From an uncultured Lachnospiraceae bacterium (GTDB taxonomy: Bacteria > Bacillota > Clostridia > Lachnospirales > Lachnospiraceae), in the NCBI GenBank assembly GCA_934351705.1, contig CAKRJK010000076.1:1-6801 (forward strand): a stretch of DNA of 6,801 nt. The letters are read 5' to 3'. The notes beneath the pieces were generated by a model. It searched no databases. It was given only the letters and a program-made list of their open reading frames with translations, and had not been told where the DNA came from. Below are positions 5,527 through 6,801 of this stretch, piece after piece (the first letter of the stretch is position 1; the number at the start of each line of letters is the position of its first letter). Both the position numbers and the translations under genes were made by a program.

Positions 5527-6573
5527 CTAGAATCCGTCTCCCGCACGACATCCGCTTTCATTGATAATTTTGTCGCTAATCTTTTGTACGGTCTTGGACG
5601 CTTCGTAGCTGTCATCATTATATAGATACATATGCAATTGCGTAACATTGGATTCCAAATCACACGGAATTACCAGACTTCCTTTCTTTCCGAGCGTCTT
5701 TGTTTCTTTCTCAAACGGGAATCCCTTGGTTTCATCTAATGTATAGTCAAACACAGACGCTGCCATTGACAACATTTCTGTTTGTGTGAAATTCGTTGAA
5801 ATGTCTTCAAATACAGAATCAATAATCTTGTTTAATGTGGAAACCTTTGTTTTCTTGGCTTTTTCAAACATCTTCTCTATTACGATACGCTGTCTCTCGG
5901 CACGTTTGAAATCGTCACCTTTGGTGTATCGGATACGGGCATAAGCCGTTGCCTGTGTTCCGTCACAAAGCTGTGTTCCCGCTTTGGAAATAAACTTTGC
6001 TTTCTTTCCGGTAACGTCTGCCGTAGTCTCGATGTAACTGTTCATCCACTGAAGCTCGTCCTCGGTAATATCCAGTTCGACACCGCCAAGTAAATCAATG
6101 GTTTCTGTTACCGCCTTAAAGTCCACGGTAACATATTTGGTAATTCCAAGATCAAGGTTTTTATTTAACATGGAGATTGCCTTTTCCGGACCGCCCTTTT
6201 GGTATGCACCGTTGGCTTTTCCGTAATCTTCATCGCCTCGATCCATATAGGTATCTCGATAAATAGAGCAAAGCTGAACCTCTTTGGTCTTATTATTAAT
6301 ATTGCCGACCATGATAACATCACTGTTACCGCGTTCTAATTTTCCGTTGGAGCGGTTGTCCAATCCGAAAATCGCGACTGTCGTGTAGCCCTCATCACTT
6401 TCCAGTTCATTGACTACCATGTTCTCTTCGTCAAGCTGCTGTGTATCGATCTTTCCTAATTTTAACCAGACAAATACACATAATAACAAAATTAATAAGA
6501 TTAAGATTTCTACCGCAAAAAGAATCAGTTTTCTCTTACGGCGTTGTTTTTTGGTTATTTTCTTCCTACTCAT
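5527..6573 (-). CDS. LytR-CpsA-Psr (LCP) family cell-wall glycopolymer ligase
   Basis: The 348-aa protein has a basic cytoplasmic N-terminus (MSRKKITKKQRRKRK), one membrane anchor (about 16-38) and an extracellular LCP domain (about 62-245). LCP enzymes move undecaprenyl-phosphate-linked polymers such as teichoic acid or capsule onto peptidoglycan. Family marks visible: FGLDNR (69-74), RGNSDVIMV (81-89), SIYRDTY (103-109) with the conserved Arg-Asp, and YARIRYTKGDDFKRAERQR (211-229) with the Arg/Asp residues that hold the lipid pyrophosphate. The tail (about 250-348) is less conserved, with a NF.Q.E.L..A segment typical of the family's end. The start is preceded by GGAG (6585-6588) at a rather long 11-nt distance; the ATGs just upstream meet a TAG at once. 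Spacing to glmS suggests an operon supplying and attaching wall polymers. Its exact polymer cannot be told, nor whether to call it LytR, TagT or Psr. Confidence 0.95.
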   Translation of the reverse strand: MSRKKITKKQRRKRKLILFAVEILILLILLLCVFVWLKLGKIDTQQLDEENMVVNELESDEGYTTVAIFGLDNRSNGKLERGNSDVIMVGNINNKTKEVQLCSIYRDTYMDRGDEDYGKANGAYQKGGPEKAISMLNKNLDLGITKYVTVDFKAVTETIDLLGGVELDITEDELQWMNSYIETTADVTGKKAKFISKAGTQLCDGTQATAYARIRYTKGDDFKRAERQRIVIEKMFEKAKKTKVSTLNKIIDSVFEDISTNFTQTEMLSMAASVFDYTLDETKGFPFEKETKTLGKKGSLVIPCDLESNVTQLHMYLYNDDSYEASKTVQKISDKIINESGCRAGDGF

Positions 6574-6623
6574 TTTATCTACATCTCCATCGTTTCCTAT
6601 TTCTGTAAAAACATTCTTTTCCT

Positions 6624-6652
6624 ATCATACAATATATTGCATACAAGAACAA
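6624..6652 (-). promoter_or_regulatory. Promoter of the LCP-glmS unit
   Basis: On the minus strand TTGTTC (6652-6647) and TATGAT (6629-6624) are spaced by exactly 17 nt, a good vegetative-type promoter. It predicts a leader of about 45 nt before the LCP start codon and is the best candidate driver for both LCP and glmS. Confidence 0.55.
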
Positions 6653-6717
6653 CTGTCTTTTTTCTTAAATTTTTATGAATACTTGTGCATTCTTTGTAAA
6701 AATCGCCAACAAAATAC

Positions 6718-6744
6718 GATTCGATTCCGAATCATTTTCGGAAT
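6718..6744. repeat. Overlapping small inverted repeats upstream of the LCP promoter
   Basis: ATTCCGAA (6724-6731) and TTCGGAAT (6737-6744) form a perfect 8-bp stem with a 5-nt loop. An alternative 6-bp stem GATTCG (6718-6723) with CGAATC (6728-6733) overlaps it and excludes it. The larger hairpin is followed only by a short TTT on the plus strand and by no T-run on the minus strand, so it is a weak terminator at best. It may be a protein-binding site or the end of a gene beyond the right edge. Confidence 0.4.
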
Positions 6745-6757
6745 TTTGTAATGCTTC

Positions 6758-6788
6758 ATCGCAGAATGATTGTCTCCGTGTCTGCGAT
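6758..6788. repeat. 8-bp inverted repeat with 15-bp spacer
   Basis: ATCGCAGA (6758-6765) is the perfect reverse complement of TCTGCGAT (6781-6788). It lies about 110 bp upstream of the LCP -35 at the window edge. No T-run follows on either strand, so a regulator site or a structured leader is as likely as a terminator. The minus-strand frames entering from the right edge are open for 14 to 44 codons but show no recognisable protein end. Confidence 0.35.
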
Positions 6789-6801
6789 ATAAGAGCAACG
6801 G

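Noticed and set aside
6673..6801. Minus-strand frame entering from the right edge and ending at TAA near 6673, as the tail of an upstream gene
   Set aside because: All three frames are open for a short distance there, the translation is unfamiliar and rich in basic residues, and the inverted repeats overlap it; support is insufficient.

Overview
The window looks like a chromosomal segment of a low-GC Gram-positive anaerobe of the Clostridia, most likely a Lachnospiraceae-type gut bacterium. This rests on the AT-rich intergenic DNA, the strong AGGAG-type ribosome binding sites, the set of Firmicutes genes and the style of the proteins; the genus cannot be fixed from sequence reading alone. Every gene I can support lies on the minus strand, so the biological reading order runs from right to left.

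Reading order: (1) a LytR-CpsA-Psr (LCP) cell-wall glycopolymer ligase (6573-5527) with its own promoter; (2) glmS, glucosamine-6-phosphate synthase (5505-3679), starting 21 nt after the LCP stop and ending in a strong intrinsic terminator (3675-3629); (3) an htrA/degP-type membrane-anchored serine protease with a PDZ domain (3526-2117), with its own promoter; (4) a 256-bp long inverted repeat (1832-2087) filling most of the gap after htrA; (5) a carbamate kinase homologue (1743-820) with a promoter just past the inverted repeat; (6) a 321-bp AT-rich spacer holding an unrecognised open frame; (7) a TetR/DhaS-like regulator starting at 498 and running off the left edge.

Functionally, the right half is an envelope module. 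GlmS makes the amino sugar that feeds UDP-GlcNAc, and the LCP enzyme attaches glycopolymers to peptidoglycan. The adjacent HtrA protease is a surface quality-control enzyme but has its own transcription unit. The carbamate kinase and TetR gene form a separate metabolic/regulatory neighbourhood; no arginine deiminase partners are in view.

The most unusual object is the long inverted repeat between htrA and the carbamate kinase gene. Its outer 51-bp arms match perfectly and its inner arms are diverged but still pairable. When read in the direction of the neighbouring genes, the tip is a GNRA (GUAA) tetraloop and the inner single-base transitions become G.U pairs. It may be a MITE-like mobile element, a giant structured RNA, or both. 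The other four main genes are ordinary members of known families, apart from altered nucleotide-loop residues in the carbamate kinase.
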